From: Zygaena filipendulae
Lineage: Eukaryota; Arthropoda; Insecta; Lepidoptera; Zygaenidae
Reading direction: 5' to 3'
Assembly (NCBI GenBank): GCA_907165275.2
Contig: OU015653.1
Span: forward strand, 5,300,001 to 5,364,000
Length of the DNA: 64,000 nucleotides
Position 1 is the stretch's first letter, and every line of letters begins with the position of its first letter. Positions 1 to 13,720 of the stretch are shown here, one piece after another. Both the position numbers and the translations under genes were made by a program. The notes below the pieces were generated by a model. The model was not told the origin of the DNA. It made no database searches and saw only the letters and a program-made list of their open reading frames with translations.

Positions 1-1100
1 GGACGGGCAGCGAACGAACCGCTCGATCACTCCCTTCGCCTTCCATTCATTTCGCCTTTCAAATGTCTCGCAGCCATTGTGTCCGCATCACGCACTCCTT
101 CCACGGTCGGCGAAACTGTCACCTTTTGTGATACACAACATGTCTCGTCTGCTGTCAAACGTCTCGCTTGCACAAATTCAATAATAACATCAATACATAA
201 TTTTTTGTTGCGGTCCCTGTGCAAACGTTAGATAGGTAAGTTTAGTCTGTTGGACTTTTTGTTTGATGCAAACACGGGTCATGTCCTATCGCTTATTTTT
301 ATCTATATGGACTTTGAGGAATATAACCTTTAAGTTAGTTTTATAAGCTGAATGAAACCATCACCTCCACAATATTTTACAATGTTTTAGACAATATTTT
401 GGGTAGTATAGGTATCTACGTATGTTGATTCAAAAATTAGCTTTTTACATGGCGTTAATAACGTGCTATCTATACTTATAAACTAAGAATAAAATGTAGT
501 AGCTCTACCATAGAGGTAAGAATATAATTTTCCGTGGGCTCTAACAAGTACATAAAATTGGCTAAAATTTAAATGTCCCAATGTCAAAAAATATAGGGAT
601 GTGTTTTATATTTTTTGTATGCGAAGCACTCGTGCCAGCAGACGCGCGCCGCAGAGCAGGCGTCGTCGCTCGCTATTGTGATGCAACGAGATGCATAATA
701 ATTGACGAGCACATGCCATTTTTTACACCTAAAAAATTTAAAAAATATGAAAAAAGTGACCCACAGAGCATAGAGCAATCAGGAGTCCGTTACGACAAGG
801 ACCCTATGTTGAATATTTTGACCCGTGGACAACAAATAAAACCGATGTCCAGGTGCGGGTTCGAATAAAAGAAATGTTATAAATAGATACACCATTGTTA
901 AAAAGATTAGGAATTCATTTTATTTTATTAGAGTCTCTATTTAAAATCTTAAAAATTGCTCATGTACCCGAATATTTTTCCCCAACATACCTAATGTATT
1001 AGGTAATAAAACTTTTAATATGACCTTAAATCCAAATAGTTTTTATATTTTTCATTTTCTTCACTTGATAATTTTCACTCTGTAGCACAAATTTAGAACC
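1..1100. other. Spacer, no gene seen
   Basis: AT-rich. Frames at 27-224 (minus) and 581-868 (plus) show no family motif. A GGTTCGAAT at 857 resembles a tRNA B-box, but no tRNA fold surrounds it. Confidence 0.5.
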
Positions 1101-1490
1101 TTTAGGCCGAAAATGACAACTTCCTTAAAATGTCCACTTTCCTATATAAAATATCCACTTTCCTAAAATGACAACTTTTTCCTAAAATGGCCATAGGCAG
1201 AGTACCCCGACATATTATGTAGGATACCCATAATAGATGTGCAAAAATAATGGCAGCGGCGGGCGATGCCCCAAAGACAAATTTGATGAAATCTATGATG
1301 ATTATTTTTTCACAGTTTGTATCGACTTGGTCAACAGTACAAACCTAACCTAACCAAGAATGTCGGGGTACTCTACGCCCTGCCTGTGACCATTTTAGGA
1401 AAGTGGACGTTTTAGAAAAGTTGTAATTTAAGGAAAGTGGTCGTTTTAGGAAAGTAGACATTTTAGCAAAGTGGTAATTTTCGACCTAAA
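1101..1490. mobile_element. Foldback element with tandem TTTAGGAAAGTGG-like ends
   Basis: The left arm (TTTAGGCCGAAAATGACAAC, then repeated TCCTAAAATG/CCACTTTCCT motifs and AGAGTACCCCGACAT) is inversely repeated at the right (TGTCGGGGTACTCTACGCCC, repeated TTTTAGGAAAGTGG, GGTAATTTTCGACCTAAA). The arms are made of short tandem units. No gene inside. Confidence 0.65.
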
Positions 1491-2845
1491 TGATTTAGAA
1501 AGTTGCGTACCTAGTGACCTAATCTCTACAGTTTAGGACTTGAATTTTTTTTTTTACAAAATTACATCACCACAAATGTTTAGTTCACATCACATTAGTA
1601 ACCACAAATCATAAGTAACTTAGTAGTAGGTATGTTGTAGATTGTATTTACAAAGCCAAGACTTAAGAGCTATGGCTGTTTCTTCTAACGCGTTGAAGCA
1701 ATTTGTGCCCTGCTGTGATAAGAGCGCAGTCACACTAGATTATTTTATTAAATATTAGATAAAAGGGGAGAAACTGTCATTCACCGAGCTACATTTGAAA
1801 TATTACACAAACAGCTTCTTGAAGGTGAAATAAGTATAAGAGGAACTTAATAAACATCATCAAAATAATCACATTGACATTGTTTTATTTTAAGAACCTA
1901 GCAGCTGCCACGGTTTTACCCATGTCAATATTGGAATTCCCATTAGAACTCTATATGTATATCGTGTATTACTCCTTACTATACGAATATAATTATTTAA
2001 ATAGTAGCAGTAGGTACCCCGCGCGTGAATTTTGGGGTCTCCTTGGGAATTCTTATTATTTAGGAATACTGTAGCTTCCTATACAATCAGTTCGGTTGTT
2101 CCAAAGATTACCCCCATGGTCCTCCATTATTATTATTACCCTTTACAAATAAACAAACTTTTCTTTTTATAATATTAGGATAAATTACAATAGATATCTA
2201 CATATATCACAAATAAAATATTTTATACAAGCTTTTGTTTCATATTACCAGCAAATCTAAGATATTCCACAGACGCAAACAAGTTCTAGTGAGCAGTTAC
2301 TGATTATATGAGCACTGTATAAAAAAACGCGCGGCGCCCGGGGTGCCCGCCAGTCTACCCACGGTCAACAGATTTCACAACCCTCACTAGGGCCTGACTC
2401 TGACAACACCTTTGATGAAAACTAAGAAATAGCCCTTGCGTAAACTCTTACGCGATAACAACCTTTTCACTGTGAAGTTCTAACAAAAATCACAATACAA
2501 AATCAAATGGTAGGTATAGGCACATTTTCTACATTAATTTAATGTTTTTTTTATTAGGTACACGTCCTTAAAAATCTAGTAAGCTTTCTTTTTTTAATAC
2601 TTTATACAAAAAAGTTTGTTATCGGATTACCCAAAAATATAGTTTCACAAAAGCCAGCTGTGGGACAGACAGGAGGGGCAGCGCACGGACACTGTTCTGT
2701 TTAGAGGTTATACTTATACCTAGTTGCGTGTAGGTTCTACGTTTCGGTTCTTGCGCGTTGACGAGTTAAATAATATAATCAATCATATTTTTATATTAGT
2801 AAAATATTTCCAGTTGTTTTAGTCTTAATTGCATAATATATACTT

Positions 2846-2942
2846 AACTAACAGTTCCCCGCGGTTTCACCCGCGTTAATTTCAGATTTCTAGCGGGGAA
2901 AAAAGGACACCCATGTCCTTCTCTGTACCCCTGACAACGTGT
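2846..2942 (-). mobile_element. LEP1-type Helitron, truncated
   Basis: Contains the 3' end in reverse (GTTCCCCGCGGTTTCACCCG) and the interior GTCCTTCTCTGTACCCCTGA, but lacks the 5' half. Confidence 0.65.
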
Positions 2943-4198
2943 AGTATTAGTGTTTTTGATTTTTCAATTTGAAATATATAATTCCTGAACTTTTTGAATT
3001 AAAACTCAAAAAGTACCAACAAATATTGTAGACACCGAACTTACATTAGTAGATTAGAGCTTAGAAGATTAAAATTGGATACTACCTACTTTTAACCGAC
3101 CGAAATAGAAAGAAAAAGTTATGAAAAAAAACATGTAACCTAATGTGTGGCAGTTACGTATACATCGGGAAAATATCACGATGCGGCGACAAAAATTAAG
3201 ACCGATTAAACGAAGTCGTGAATACAACTGGAATGTACGAGTACCTATCTACCTACTTAATAAATATCCTACCTATTGAGGAGGTATATAAGCAAAATAT
3301 AAACTTGTTTTAATTTGAACAAAGAACTACCTCTATGCATGCTACTATGAGATAGGCGTGAGAAATATAGATACCCATTTGTACAAAATGACTGTTACTA
3401 AAGATTTCATTTGGTATGACATAAGTGAGGAACCATGCATCAATGATATTTTTTTTGAGTTTTGAAGCCGAACGATCTCAAATCTCAATTTGCGTCATTT
3501 AACACGCACAGTTCACTTCCGATTTCTAAAGTCCAATTTGGTTTTCATTTGGACGTGTCTAACGCGCAATTCATTAATCTTCTGATGCCGTATATATTGT
3601 ATTCGCAAGGCAGACCACTTGTGCATGGTCAGTTGTTGACAGGAAATTGATTCCATATATTTTTTTCTGATAAAATACGCCTAACAACTGTTATTTTGTC
3701 ACCGTATTATTTTTTTATATATTTACTTAAAGGAAATGAACAATAACTACGTAAAGAAACATCTTTTAATCTTTGCAAATCTTATTATTGTTTAAAGTTC
3801 AGAAGTGACCTGCATTCACGGAGGAGAAGTCATTATTCTCCTCCATGCCTGCTTTGGTCGGCCATTAGTGTCCGGTCTACGTGTGATTAATAATATTTCA
3901 TGCTGTCTCCTACAAGCAAACAAACATCTACAAATTTGTCATATTTTAAACAATTATGCTTTATTATAATAAATAAACTTAGTTCCGTACCTATAGTATG
4001 TAAAGTGTACTTACGTATAATTTTAAATTAAAAGTATCCTACTTAAGTATTTATATTATGAGCTAAGTCTATATAGAAGTGAAGACTATTTATAATTAAG
4101 AGAATTATATTTAATAGCAGAGCAGAACAAGTAGCTGCAGCATCACTTGATGCCACTTGCAAATAAATGATGAAAAAAATATATATATTAGGTGTATT

Positions 4199-4290
4199 TT
4201 AATCATCATCATCGTATCAGCCGAAAGACGTTCACTGCTGATGATCCTTCAATTAAGGGTCTCTACGATGATCCAGCTAGTTCCGCCAAT
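4199..4290 (+). mobile_element. Dispersed repeat fragment, ATCATCATCATCGTATCAGCCG type
   Basis: ATCATCATCGTATCAGCCGA, AAGACGTTCACTGCTGATGA and CTACGATGATCCAGC follow a pattern seen in many lepidopteran interspersed repeats (consensus with AGACGTCCACTGCTGGACAT). It is a short decayed piece. Confidence 0.45.
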
Positions 4291-5919
4291 ATTCACTACC
4301 TATTACCTAACTGTTGTTTCATCTTGTGGCTAAAAAGCTATTTTACTCCAAACAGCCGTCATTGCAATGTGCCACTGTCACTTTGCTTTGCTTTGTAATT
4401 CTTAAGCTGAAATGTCGGTTGCTTAGATCTTATTTTCTGATTAGTTCCCCCAAAACTCCAGATAACTTGGAAACTTCTCATGCTGTCCATAGTGAGCTAT
4501 ACCAACTTTCAGTACAGTTTCATTCGCAGCATACACTGGAAGCACATATCTCGCATTGACAGCTCTGATCGTGAGTCCACTGTTATGAAACATATTGTAT
4601 AGTATTGTTATTTATAATTTCATTGACGCACAGAATCACTTAGGGTTTCTAATAAAACGGATCCTGTCCAAAATGACACAAAATTGACACAGATTTAAAA
4701 TTGTGTGGGCGCATGTCAGTCAAAATAATAACAATGCGTGTTTTTTTATCCCAAAAAGGACATTTAATACTATAACTTATAAAATACATGAAAGACTTAT
4801 TACAACACTGAATAGAATTAAGTTTTTCTCAGTTGGCATTCTCATTATATACCTACTTATTTTATGACACAAGCTTATTTCATCACAATCTTAATTTTAA
4901 ACTTTAAAGTGTAAATTACTAGAGTGGTGCCAATACCTTAGCTTTCGAACACCAGTGACAGAAAACTTGGTCGTTCTTTCACATTGCAACGAAGCAAGAG
5001 AAATCTAAAAACCATGATAGTGAAGCCACAAGATAAAAGCCTTTGTACCCAAATACAAGTATAAAAAGGTAACAGCGCCAAATCTCCACAAATGCTACAC
5101 TTATGCAAAATGCGTAACAACTGCTAAGTTTATTTAATTACGGATTGCATCACGTTTTTTTTTTCTCGGGGCAAACATATAAAGCCGCCGAATATTATAT
5201 TTCTCGAAAGAAAATATCCCATTTCCGCATCTTCCAGTAACAATGACCGCGCCACCTAACCATACAAATGTAGGCAGTGGTTCGGTGAACCCACGAGTTT
5301 TTGCACACCAAAGAATTAATGGATAAGCAAAACCAATGCAAAGTAAAAAACGAGCTTATTAAATGTTGGTTTCGCGTAATAACATGTTGGTGGTTTTTTC
5401 ATTGTTTCCAAGAGCTACGCCGAGATATCCGGTTACAGCCGTTATAAATATTTTGCCTCCCGATGAAAGGGAAACTTCATATTTTTTCGTTGAATTTCGT
5501 TTTTGCCCAACGTATGCGGAAGTTGTGAGTATGTGACTATGCAAAAGCTGGTAAAGTTTTTTGAATCGATTTCGCTTTTATATTACAACCACGATTCTCA
5601 GGCAACATACAATTATTACATTTCATACAATACTCGCCAACGAATTTTCGTCATAATTACAGCATCATTGTTATTACAATATCAACAATGTGTTTTATAA
5701 TAGATAAATTTAATAAATGTATGTAGGTATCTATCTACCTATACCCTAAAAATCTACACTTATTTTAATTCAAAGAATTTTTGTAAAGAACATTTATCAA
5801 ATCTACAAAGAGAGTAAAACCTCTCTCAAAAGAAGCCTGCTCCGGACAGATTTAATTTGTTGCGAAGGCTTTTATAATTGGAACATAAAGATTGTGAGTA
5901 ATTAATTTTCGCAGCGAGT

Positions 5920-6350
5920 CAGAAGCAAGGAGCCAGCGCATTGAGGTGGACGGAGCGGTGGACGCACCGCGTCTAATTAATATTAATGACTCCAGGAGGC
6001 GCCCCGGTTCATTGCGAGCCACCTCTCATCGGCTCTTTCTTTATCTAACACTGGCACATTTGCCTGGTCTCGTAAATGCATTATCTTTGTACTAATACCT
6101 ATACCTACTGTTTGAAGAAAACAATGGAAGAAACGCGAATTGTAGGTAAATGAATCGTAATAATATATACTAACCTACGTATAAGAGGTTATGTATGTAC
6201 TGGGTACATGTTTAATATGTAGGTTTGTGTCAGATGCGTGGGCGGAGGCGCGGTGGCAGCACGGTGACCGATGAGACGGCGCTAAAAGCCGGACGGAAGC
6301 CGCGGCTGCCCGGCTCCGGTTACACCGAGCGTGGGATCTGTTGCAAATCT
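5920..6350. promoter_or_regulatory. Candidate regulatory islands
   Basis: GTCTAATTAATATTAATGAC (homeodomain-type cores), GGCTCTTTCTTTATCTAACA and a GC block GGTGGCAGCACGGTGACCGA to CGGCTGCCCGGCTCCGG. Composition contrasts with the AT-rich flanks. Confidence 0.3.
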
Positions 6351-7039
6351 CGTCAGGGCTGCCAACGGCCTTTTACACCTCAGAAATAAATCAGAGCAAA
6401 CGTTACAAATGTTTTATTGAAATGTCAACATGTGATTTTAAATTTTTTGTTACTTAATACATACCGCCGAAAACCAGGTCACTTTAAAGTCCCTAAAATA
6501 AGTAGGTTTTAATATAATACTATATGCAGAAGTAGCGTCAAAATAAGTACCTACTAAATTATGTAGAAGTATAGCATCACCAAAAGCACTGTTGTAACTT
6601 GTTAACATAATAATATGATCATCAAGGTAAAATTTTAAATCATATCATATGTATTTGTTATTTTGAAGATGGTATCTGGGGGCACGGTAGTGCCCCCGCC
6701 AAGACGAGCCAGCAAAGCGCAAGGGCCCTACCTATCTTTTCTCGAAGCGTTTCGTCGTTTTTTTGAACCCTTGTAACTTGGGTCTGGATTATACCAGATA
6801 AACAAAATTTTCGGAATATGTTGTCAATAGCAGACTTATTAAATGTATAAAGTTTTAATTGTATAGCTCCCATCCTTTAGATTTTATTGATATCTAAAAA
6901 ACCTCGATTTCGTCACTGACTCACTGATGATCATCAAAATTCTTAGGGTACTTCCTAATGTCCTAGAAAGCTGAAATTTGGTATGTAAGCTAGTATTAGT
7001 AAACAAACAAGAAAAAAATTATAAAACTTGTAACTTTTA

Positions 7040-7395
7040 TCTCCCAACCCCTTAAATTAGGGGATGGAAGTTTGTATGAGACTTCTGCAATTTTGACTTA
7101 CAAAAAGAAATGAAATCCCAACAAAAACATTTTCAGCCAAAATATGTGGCTTGTAATGTAATGAAAAATGGACCAATTTTTCACCTTAGGGCCTAAGGGC
7201 CATGTGAATGTAGCGAAATGGTCAAGCCACATATTTTGGCTAAGGTGTAGAGTTTGTGAAGTTAGACCTTGTAGAGTTAAGGCGTGTAGAGTTAGAAGCT
7301 TGGCTCTACATAAGATCTGATAACTTTTTGAAAGTGCTGGCATATGGTCTCGTCTTGGCAACATTTTACATGAAAATGTTTTTGTTGGGATCTAC
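7040..7395. mobile_element. ATCCCAACAAAAACATTTTC family element
   Basis: Contains AAATCCCAACAAAAACATTT (from 7113) and the inverse TGAAAATGTTTTTGTTGGGA (7371-7390), with CCACATATTTTGGCTAAGGT and GTAGAGTTAAGGCGTGTAGA inside. It is related to the larger copy at 42935-43690. Confidence 0.65.
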
Positions 7396-8278
7396 TTTTT
7401 AAAAATAATTATGAATTATAATTAAGAATATTTTCTCTAATAAAAAAAACATAATTAAACATATTACCTTTACATATATTGTGTTAGTCTTGGAACTTAT
7501 TTTATTATATTTTATTTTTAAATTTATATAACATTTAATGACAATCGAAAATATTTTTTATCGTTCCGTACCTACTTGGCGATGCTGACGATAATGATAA
7601 ATAAATTTCATACATATCTACGTACCTACTCATTTACTTATAGGTACTTTTTTTGTAATAAACCGTAAATTATAACTTGACATGCGTGCCTCATGCAGTA
7701 GTGCTTATTTTATTTTGTGCCAGCCCTTATGTTATTGCACAAAGATGAGTGCTATATTCAGTGAAGTGTTCCTGCCAGTCCATGTGTGCGCGAGGCCATC
7801 TTGGCTGTGATATTATCTTAAACAAAATATCTACTTAATTTTCCCCATGGAATTTTTTCTTTATTTCATATGCTGCCACACTGTCTCATATGCATGACAT
7901 TTATCTTTAAAGCCGTTCCTTGACCGTTTTTTTTTTCTTCTAGTACCTATCAGAATTGCCGATATTTATGTGATCCCAGAATTATTAAGTCAAAATGGGG
8001 TAGGACTGGACACGGGGCAAGTTCAACTACCCCGCGGTCTCACGATTTACTTAACAATCAATAATAAATAGATTCTTTCATTACACATAATACGCAGATA
8101 ATTTATTTAAGAATAAAACAAGTCTGCCGCAAATCATCGCGAGAATACCTACTTGCAATATATAATATATATAAGTAGAATATATTATATTCGCTTATTT
8201 TTTCGTGATATTTGGTAGTTAACACTTAAACTTTCTCAAAAATCAAGAAAAATGGAGTCAAATCGTAAGAGATTGGTA

Positions 8279-8446
8279 TCCTAGAGATGGCAAGAGAAAA
8301 AAGGAAGACTGTTTAAAGGATGGGAAGATGAGATAAGACTAACAGCAGGTCCAAACTGGAGAAGAGTCGCTAGAGATAGAAAGCCGTGGAAGATGTTAGA
8401 CGAGGCCTATGCCAAGAGGCACACTGAACTTAGAGATATCCTATAA
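8279..8446 (+). pseudogene. C-terminal remnant of a non-LTR retrotransposon polyprotein
   Basis: In one frame the sequence reads RWQEKKGRLFKGWEDEIRLT followed by AGPNWRRVARDRKPWKML, then YAKRHTELRDIL and a TAA at 8444-8446. The G-R-x3-K-x-W-E-D-E-I, A-G-x-x-W-x-x-V-A-R-D-R-x-x-W pattern is the usual end of endonuclease/reverse-transcriptase proteins of insect LINEs. A TAG lies in frame just upstream and the WYPRDGKR motif is in another frame, so it is broken. It is followed by two copies of TTCAGGATAAAGGGCTT and a TTATTA run, a typical LINE 3' end. Confidence 0.75.
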
Positions 8447-8465
8447 CACTAAGAAATCTAGAAAG

Positions 8466-8530
8466 CAAACGGTTCAGGATAAAGGGCTTCGGTTCAGGAT
8501 AAAGGGCTTATTATTATTTATTATTATTAT
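8466..8530 (+). repeat. LINE 3' tail: tandem TTCAGGATAAAGGGCTT and TTATTA run
   Basis: Two copies of a 20-base unit (CGGTTCAGGATAAAGGGCTT) are followed by TTATTATTTATTATTATTAT, as at the 3' ends of some insect LINEs. Confidence 0.6.
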
Positions 8531-9248
8531 AAATACACTTTCTAGATAACACTTGTCCTTTCCGAAAGTTATTAACTACTTATTTTAAAAAAATATTGAT
8601 TAAAAAATGTTTGGGTGTGTGACTTTATAGGGGAAGTTTGAATGTTAATAAAATAAGGTAAATCGAAAAGAAACCTTTAAAAAATAAACCTGCACCAAAA
8701 AATCTTTCTGGCTGAAATCACTGTAAATGTAGATTATTCATCGATCTTTTTGATTTCATCGTCATGTATCTATCTATTATATTATAAATGAGTAGTTATT
8801 TTTAATTTCAAAAGACATAATATATGAGTATATTTACCTAAGTACTTAAGCTACACTAGCTTATTATACGTGTGCGGTAGGTACCTACCAAATACGCGTA
8901 AATAATTATGTGAGTTGTAACCATATCGGCGGCTCTACATTTGTCCAAAAGAGCGGAGCAAATGTAGGTAAGAAGGTTATAATCGAGTCTAAAGTGGGTT
9001 AAGCAAAAAGCGGCATATATGTTTTTTTTTTGTAAAAAAAATCCTTTGAAAAGCACAATCTGCACGTGTGGATCTTTTTGAGTATAGGCGAGCGAAAGTT
9101 CGCAGTTCGCGTGCTGTGGCGGTAACGCAAAAGTGTGAAGTCAGGATTCCTTCTTACATGCTAGGGCCACTCGATTCTTACATACCTAACATACCTAAAT
9201 ATAGTGAATACTTATTATACAGCTATGCTATAACTGCGGTAACTCAAA

Positions 9249-9572
9249 GGCTAGTTTCCTGGGTAAAAAAATCAAAATTCTATTTAGTCCGTCAGTTAGA
9301 TAATAAAAAAATAAAAGACACGTATTTTTTGCTTTTTTAAAATAATGGAAATATGCATAGATAAAGCGCATTAAAGTTTAGGGTGGGGGACTCGTGATGT
9401 CACAGCTCGCTATAACGTGCGAGCAAACTGTAGCGAGGCGTGACGTCATGTGAAATTTCGACTTGATATATCTCCGTTATTTTTTGGTTACATAAAAAAT
9501 AAAAAAATACGTGTCCAATATTTTTTAATAATCTACAAAACGGACTAAAAAAGAAAATTTAGGAAACTAGCC
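9249..9572. mobile_element. Foldback MITE, GGCTAGTTTCCT ends
   Basis: Left end GGCTAGTTTCCTGGGTAAAA and right end AAAATTTAGGAAACTAGCC are inverted. A second inverted match is GACACGTATTTTTTGC with ATACGTGTCCAATATT. The middle carries the GTGATGTCACAGCTCGCTAT and GCGTGACGTCATGTG segment. The open frame at its left end is not a gene. Confidence 0.65.
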
Positions 9573-10084
9573 TATTTCGCGTTGAACGTTTTATTTAATT
9601 TTTAATGAAATATTACACGATCCGAAGAGTTAATTTTTTTAGCAATCGGCGCTAGGGTAAACGCATATTTCTCGCTATAATATCTAATATAAAGCTGGAC
9701 CACTGTCTTTACTTTTCCATGCCGACTCTACCGTGCATGAGTGTTCAATTATTAACTGCTAATAATTTACAAATACGACATAATATTTTCATCTAAAATA
9801 AGAAAGATCGTCACTTTTATTTTAATTTAGGTAAAGGTTGGCCACAATCTCGGCTAACAGAAAAGTAAAAAGTACGTTACGAACTAAACATACGTTTACG
9901 TACAAGTGCACGGAAAAAAATCCTTTTTACTGTGACGAGAATTTGGTACACTCTACCATTTTTTAGAGTTGCATATGTATCTAATCTCTGTAACTCTACA
10001 GATAGTAAACTCTAGAATTGAATATTGCCCGTTACTATATGAACATTGCCCTTTATAATAAAATAAATATATAATTATTACAAA

Positions 10085-10516
10085 CTAGCTGGTGCCCGCG
10101 GTTTCACCCGCGTGAATTTTCGACCCATAGTAGTCACAGTAATATAACGTTAGATTTTCTCACTCTTAAAACGTAGTGATTATATACTCTTTAGTCTCAA
10201 AGAAAATATAATCACATCATCTGTCACTCCAAGCCTTAAAACTGTCACTTCGCGAAAAATCTATTCAAAAGAAAACAAAAATGCATATCTCTAAAAAGGT
10301 TTTATCACGTTCGTTATGCAACATTATACCGAAGCTTTCGACCATTGCATTGCGCTGAAGTCTTTAAATAATGATAACATTTTTCCCCTGTGTCTTATCT
10401 CGATGAAACAAAGCCTATATGTTGCTCCAGACTTAGCTTATTCTACTACTGAAAACTGCATGACAACCCGTTCAGTAGATGCGGAGATTATCGCGAACAG
10501 ATAGACAGACAGAAAA
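10085..10516 (-). mobile_element. Helitron-like element, GTCTGTTCGCGATAA variant
   Basis: Starts CTAGCTGGTGCCCGCGGTTTC and ends GATTATCGCGAACAGATAGAC and AGACAG, the reverse of the 5' end seen at 18.5 and 49.0 kb. The open frame inside (10316-10504) is not a gene. Confidence 0.6.
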
Positions 10517-11935
10517 GAATTTTAAAAACTATTTTTTGGGCTTGGTTACTCTTCTTTTATTACCCCTCTCAATTTTAGGTAAAAATATTCAATGTACAGA
10601 ATCGCCGATTCTAATCTCTTATTATAGTATAGATAGATAAAATAGCAGACTATATATCTACCTACCAAAAAATATAGTCCGATCAACTATTTTATATTGT
10701 AAGGACATCAAATTTCCAATAACTTCACGTTCTGGTAGTATCGTGAAAAATATTTTACTCGGTTGGTTTCTTAAATAAACTGAAATAAAAAATGGTGCTC
10801 AATTGTGCGTAAAATTTTAAGTAAACAATTTGAGTATATCTCTACAGGACACTGCAATTGCATATACCTACCTACTTTATAAACACAACACTCAATACAA
10901 GAACCGGTACATTAGTGAAAAGTTTAACAATATGCAGTTTCAATCAGTATTTTATGTATGTATTGTATGTAGCTTACCGGCTAAAATTGTAATCTTAGAT
11001 ACCTTAATAATTAATGTACTTTTCTTAAATATATAGTATACTATATAGTATTACTTTTATTTCTAGAGGTACGTCAAAGATCATGTTGTACTTTATATTT
11101 AATAAGTAGGTACAAAGAAAAACCCTTGCAATTATACTTACCTAGATATGTGTAACATGCAATTTTGTGCGGTCCCGCAATGCAACGAAGCGGTAGTTTT
11201 CTTGCGTTACTCTCGATCACTGGAGTGTGAAATCACCCGTTTATAGACTATTGTTAGTCGAACCGACAAACGCGAGCACTTTCAAGGACCTATCATTGAT
11301 CTTCCAGAACGCAGCTCACATAGAGTACTAATGTAAATTAAACATTGCAATTGTCCACTTGAGCCAACTTACAACATGTTTCTGATTGTGTATGTTGTGC
11401 CTTCTTACAGGGACTTAATGGAATATATATTACCTAATATATGAAACGAAGGATTAATAGTGGATCCTGATTTCATGGTCAGAAAAAATTAGTAAACTAG
11501 CAATTATATTGTACTATACTTATATTTAATTTTAATCAAATCTCTATATTATCTAAACTAAGTAATCTCGATATCCATCTATAAGTTTTCGAAATATGTA
11601 CCCATACAATAAATATATATATATAAACATACATACATATTTAGGTATATTGTATATGTCGTAAATAATCGAATCGTATAAAAGACATCTTAATTTTTTT
11701 ATATTTATTTAGTTTTTGTAATCCATTATGGTGATAACCTAAGGTGACTAACATTAAGAAGAAAAAAATGAAAAACTATACATAAATATAAAAATTAAGA
11801 CATCATTACATCATGAAAACACATATTAGATACAAAAAGTCTCGTTTTGGACGTAAACAAAAATAATAATTCATTAATTTTATTATTATTTATTAATAAA
11901 ACCGAGTCTTGAGTGTATAGTTATTATCTGGACGC

Positions 11936-12157
11936 AGATAAGCAATAACATGTTAACCCACAAAATTAAGTTATTGATACAGAACGATTTATTGAGAGTT
12001 AGAGAACGTTTTTTAATTATGTGTTTACTTCATTACATTGCATAAATATGTAACAATATGTTGAACATAAAAAAATGTTGACACAAAATGGCGCTATAGT
12101 TTTAAAACACAATTTACTTAAAATTTCTTCAGTGTGGGTTAACACACTATTGCATGT
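11936..12157. mobile_element. MITE, GATAAGCAATA family, copy 1
   Basis: Begins GATAAGCAATAACATGTTAA and ends TGTGGGTTAACACACTATTGC, an imperfect inverted repeat of about 22 bp. The interior (AACCCACAAAATTAAGTTAT, GGCGCTATAGTTTTAAAACA) is shared with 56571-56793. It has no coding capacity. Confidence 0.65.
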
Positions 12158-13379
12158 GTGTTATTTGTAGAAATATCTCGTGAACCCAATGGATAAACCT
12201 AAGCTAAAATACTATTTAGGTATGTATTACTTAGTAAAGGTATTTCTTGTAAGATAATACCTACCTAGGTTTTTATTATGTAAAATTGCAGTCGGGTATA
12301 ACAATAGCATAAAATAGGGTATAGCATTGAAAGTGCAAGTGTTGCAACAGTCCTTCATTTCCACTTCTCGTGTCGCATTCCGATTTTTTTCTATGCCGCT
12401 TTACGTTTTGTTTGCCCGTTCAATGTTATAAATGATCGGAGCTACGATATCGATTTTCAATTCAAATCTGCTAATCGGAAGTTTATTAACAAAGTACAAT
12501 AAACCTTATTGCTTCAACTATTAGTTACAATTTTATATATTTCGTGTATCGCACAAAAATGAAAGTAAAAAAAAAAATAATCTCTACCTGAGTAAGAAAT
12601 AAAGATTTAAATTTTGCCGACAAAAAATATTCTGATTTCTCCTAAAATTTATAAATGTGCAATTTTATGCCATCATTCTTGGGACCTTAATATAAAAGTT
12701 TCTTATTATTGTTTTAGGATTCACAGAACTATCGAAAAGTAATTTTGACACACTAGGTTATTGATATGCACATAAAACAAAGTCACCTATTGACAGTGGA
12801 AATTAAATAATTAGAAAATAACATTGAAATTACGTAGCTTAGATATTTATGTCCAATATAAAAAGTTTTGCTTTGCATATCATATAGTATCTACGTACAG
12901 CATCATCTCAAAACACTCAAAAAACATTCATCCTTTCATGGAACGAAGGGACGAGTAATTAACCCGCTTTTTTGTGACTATCCCATATACATTTGATTTA
13001 TTTTGAGGTTCTTTCTTATAAGAAGAATTTGCAAAATATTGCAGTTCATTGGCGCAACGGCAGCGTTGCTCAAACTTTTCGATAACGTAATATCATAATT
13101 TAAGAGAATTTAAACTAATCTAAACTGAAGAATCTAAACTGAAGAAGAAGATGAAGAAGAATATTAATAGTTGCCCGATTAAGTTCTTGCCAACTTGCTA
13201 TCTAGATGAGCATAGATCAGATACACACGGGAAATCCTTAAAGGTAATAATTAACATTATGATAATGTTTAAAATTTTGTCGATATTTTTTGACTTACTA
13301 CTTTTGCAGTAAGTAGGTACTTGGAGTACTTGCAAATAGCTGATGATAACGAATAAAAAAATTGGGTGCTAAAAAAATA

Positions 13380-13720
13380 GGATCAAACAATTTATTTCCA
13401 ATTTTAATATAAAAAGTTTAGAGAGCGCTGTACGCTGTCTGTCGGGTCTGCAAGTAAAGGCGATTCCCGGAATAGGGAAAAAAGCTCAGGTATACGTCGA
13501 GAGTGAAAGGGTCGATGCAATTCGAGAACTAGCCTAGTTTCACTTGGAACTCATTTTACTGACCGTCGTTTCATGTTTTTGTGCCATTTGGGATCAGATG
13601 CGCCACTGATTGCCGAAACACTGATTCTGTAGCGAATGTAAAGTGGAAACACGTGGGAACATGCCCTTCCAACGCGTTGATCGTTTCGATTGCATTATTC
13701 GCGTTCTCAAAACATTCTTG
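13380..13720. promoter_or_regulatory. Candidate regulatory island
   Basis: A balanced-composition block (GAGAGCGCTGTACGCTGTCT, GTCGATGCAATTCGAGAACT, CTTCCAACGCGTTGATCGTT) with no open frame over 60 codons and no transposon signature. Confidence 0.25.

Larger units (their letters stand above)
1491..5919. other. Spacer, no gene seen
   Basis: AT-rich apart from the listed repeat pieces. Short frames of 60-81 codons are unsupported. A small GC patch AAACGCGCGGCGCCCGGGGT at 2325 is isolated. Confidence 0.5.
9573..13379. other. AT-rich spacer, no gene seen
   Basis: Apart from the Helitron-like copy at 10.1-10.5 kb and the MITE at 11.9-12.2 kb I see only AT-rich sequence with stops in all frames. 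Confidence 0.5.
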
